Below are positions 62,928-64,000 of a DNA stretch of 64,000 nt, in pieces (the first letter of the stretch is position 1; the number at the start of each line of letters is the position of its first letter). The notes under the pieces are model-generated. The model was not told the origin of the DNA and made no database searches. It saw only the letters and a program-made list of their open reading frames with translations. The DNA is taken from contig JALHQN010000001.1 of the NCBI GenBank assembly GCA_022841915.1, positions 372,001-436,000 on the forward strand. Direction: 5' to 3'. The translations under genes and the position numbers were made by a program. The DNA comes from Burkholderiales bacterium. GTDB taxonomy: Bacteria > Pseudomonadota > Gammaproteobacteria > Burkholderiales > WYBJ01.

Positions 62928-63526
62928 TGCGCACCATCCCGCGCATGCATCGCATCACCTTGCGCCTGGACCGATCGCCGCAATCGATCGACATCGACTT
63001 CCTCGACGTCGTGCAGGCGTGCGGGCCACGCTCCGCTGCGCAACGCGATCACGCAGCGCACGATCTCGGCGATTCCCTGCAAGAGCAGCAGTGCGCCCGC
63101 GATCGGGATGAAAGTCTTGAAGTGGTAGACGGGAGGACCCGATGCGGTCACCGACGAATGCTCGCGGATCGCCCAGCTGGTTTCGGCGAAACTGGTGCCC
63201 GCCCAGACCAGAGCGACCACGCCGGGGATGAAGAAAACGAAATAGAGCAGCAGGTCGAGCCCCGCCTGCACGCGCACCGGAAAAAACCCGTAGAGCACGT
63301 CGCCTCGAACATGGCCGTTGCGAGACAAGGTGTAGGCGCCCGCCATCATGAAGAGCACGCCATACATGATATAGGTAGTATCCCAGACCCAGTCGTTCGG
63401 CGAGTTGAGCACGTAGCGCGAGAACACCTCGGCGCTGATCAACAGCGTGAGGGCGACGATGAGCCAGGCGAAGGCCTTGCCGAAGAAGGCGCTGATCCGA
63501 TCGATGCACAGCAACCAGCGCTGCAT
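62924..63526 (-). CDS. TRAP transporter small permease subunit (DctQ type)
   Basis: A 200-residue four-helix membrane protein (AFFGKAFAWLIVALTLLISA, EVFSRYVLNSPNDWVWD, ALTLSRNGHVRGDVLYG region, LLLYFVFFIPGVVALVW). The SRNGHVRGDVLY motif is characteristic of DctQ. The start at 63526 (MQRWLLCIDRISAFF) fits the family. It lies between the receptor and large permease genes in a dctP-dctQ-dctM order. Confidence 0.9.
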   Translation of the reverse strand: MQRWLLCIDRISAFFGKAFAWLIVALTLLISAEVFSRYVLNSPNDWVWDTTYIMYGVLFMMAGAYTLSRNGHVRGDVLYGFFPVRVQAGLDLLLYFVFFIPGVVALVWAGTSFAETSWAIREHSSVTASGPPVYHFKTFIPIAGALLLLQGIAEIVRCVIALRSGAWPARLHDVEEVDVDRLRRSVQAQGDAMHARDGAQ

Positions 63527-63613
63527 GGCGACTCCCGCGATGAGCCCGAACGAATCACCATTCGAGCGGCGAATGGTGCTTCGCGACACAGCTGCCGCAG
63601 CCGGCAGCCCGGA

Positions 63614-64000
63614 TTACTTCTTTGCCGGCGTGGCGCCCGCGGGCTTCTGCGCGAACCAATGGCTGTAGGCGATGCGCGGATCGACGATCGTGTCGAGCGA
63701 CCACGCCACGGTACGGCGCGCCCATGCCAACTGGGAATCGAGCACCTTGGCGAAAAAGGGATTCTCCTTCCTCTTCGCTTCCACCACCTGACTCCATGCC
63801 CGCATCTGCGCGCGCAGAATATCGTCCGGCGTGCGATAGAAACGCACACCCTGCTTCTCGCGCATGTCGATGTAGTCCTGGGAGTAGCGGTGGATCGCCT
63901 TCCAGGACATGTCGGCGCTCGCCGCCTCGCTCGCCGTCTTGAGGATGGCCTTCAAGTCGGCCGGCAAGGCATCGTAGCGCTTGCGGTTGAACAGGATTTC
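63614..64000 (-). CDS. TRAP transporter substrate-binding protein, C-terminal part
   Basis: The 3' end of a receptor gene cut by the window end; the reading frame is open through base 64000 (EILFNRKRYDALPADLKAIL at the window edge). The visible 128 residues carry the typical DctP tail: 'Y-D-x-L-P-x-D-L', SWKAIHRYSQDYIDMREKQG and the final charged stretch. It delivers the substrate to the DctQM permease encoded next. The substrate is unknown; the amidase and glyoxylate reductase nearby hint at a carboxylate, as weak inference. Confidence 0.88.
   Translation of the reverse strand, partial: EILFNRKRYDALPADLKAILKTASEAASADMSWKAIHRYSQDYIDMREKQGVRFYRTPDDILRAQMRAWSQVVEAKRKENPFFAKVLDSQLAWARRTVAWSLDTIVDPRIAYSHWFAQKPAGATPAKK

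Overview
The window is GC-rich proteobacterial DNA, most likely from a betaproteobacterium of the order Burkholderiales or a close relative. The main clues are a Bug/TctC-type solute receptor (19754-20761), a BPSS1780-like membrane protein, GcvA-type LysR and TRAP genes, and a dense mix of small metabolic operons. This taxonomic guess rests on gene content only.

Left part (1-17073): two mobile-looking blocks lie side by side. Block 1 holds a complete type I restriction-modification operon (hsdM-hsdS-hsdR, minus strand, 4-bp overlaps), a frameshifted remnant of an IS1182-like transposase and a small HD-domain gene. Block 2 is a sharply bounded element of about 9.1 kb between two perfect 48-bp direct repeats (7945-7992 and 17026-17073). 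The repeats are the 3' portion of a tRNA-Lys(CTT) gene, from the anticodon loop to CCA. The element encodes a tyrosine integrase, a D5/P4-type primase-helicase followed by a large inverted repeat that may be an origin, a Nu1-like packaging/HTH protein, an HK97-fold major capsid protein with no visible portal, protease or large terminase, several small unknown genes, a GT9/TPR-type glycosyltransferase and, in reverse orientation at the right edge, a HEPN-like protein with an RNSLAH motif. It looks like a phage satellite carrying its own capsid gene plus a glycosyltransferase and a candidate defence gene. Neither repeat copy keeps the 5' half of the tRNA. This suggests a tandem array of islands, with the intact tRNA gene left of the window; the tRNA's likely terminator survives just right of the second copy.

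Middle part (17074-45770): ordinary chromosome. An EthD-like protein, a TauD-type dioxygenase and a Bug receptor come first. Then follow a UbiA-type prenyltransferase, a universal stress protein, an RND pump with its adaptor, a trans-sulfuration enzyme, an exported methyltransferase and a LysR regulator. A chain of coupled membrane genes (BPSS1780, RDD, SpoIIM, DUF4129, DUF4350, MoxR) is separated from its expected DUF58 partner by about 2.8 kb carrying an M15 peptidase, a DUF924 protein, an HlyD-like adaptor and a DUF3467 protein. pabB, a class III alcohol dehydrogenase and gluQ follow. A 189-bp MITE-like element sits exactly at the gluQ stop codon.

Right part (45770-64000): a rhodanese-like protein behind a two-component system, an MCE/Mla-type lipid transport operon, a CBS-domain protein, a GGDEF-EAL regulator, a beta-hydroxyacid dehydrogenase, a PPOX-family flavoprotein, a glyoxylate reductase, an amidase, and a TRAP transporter whose receptor gene runs off the window end.

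No rRNA genes, complete tRNA genes or CRISPR arrays were seen.
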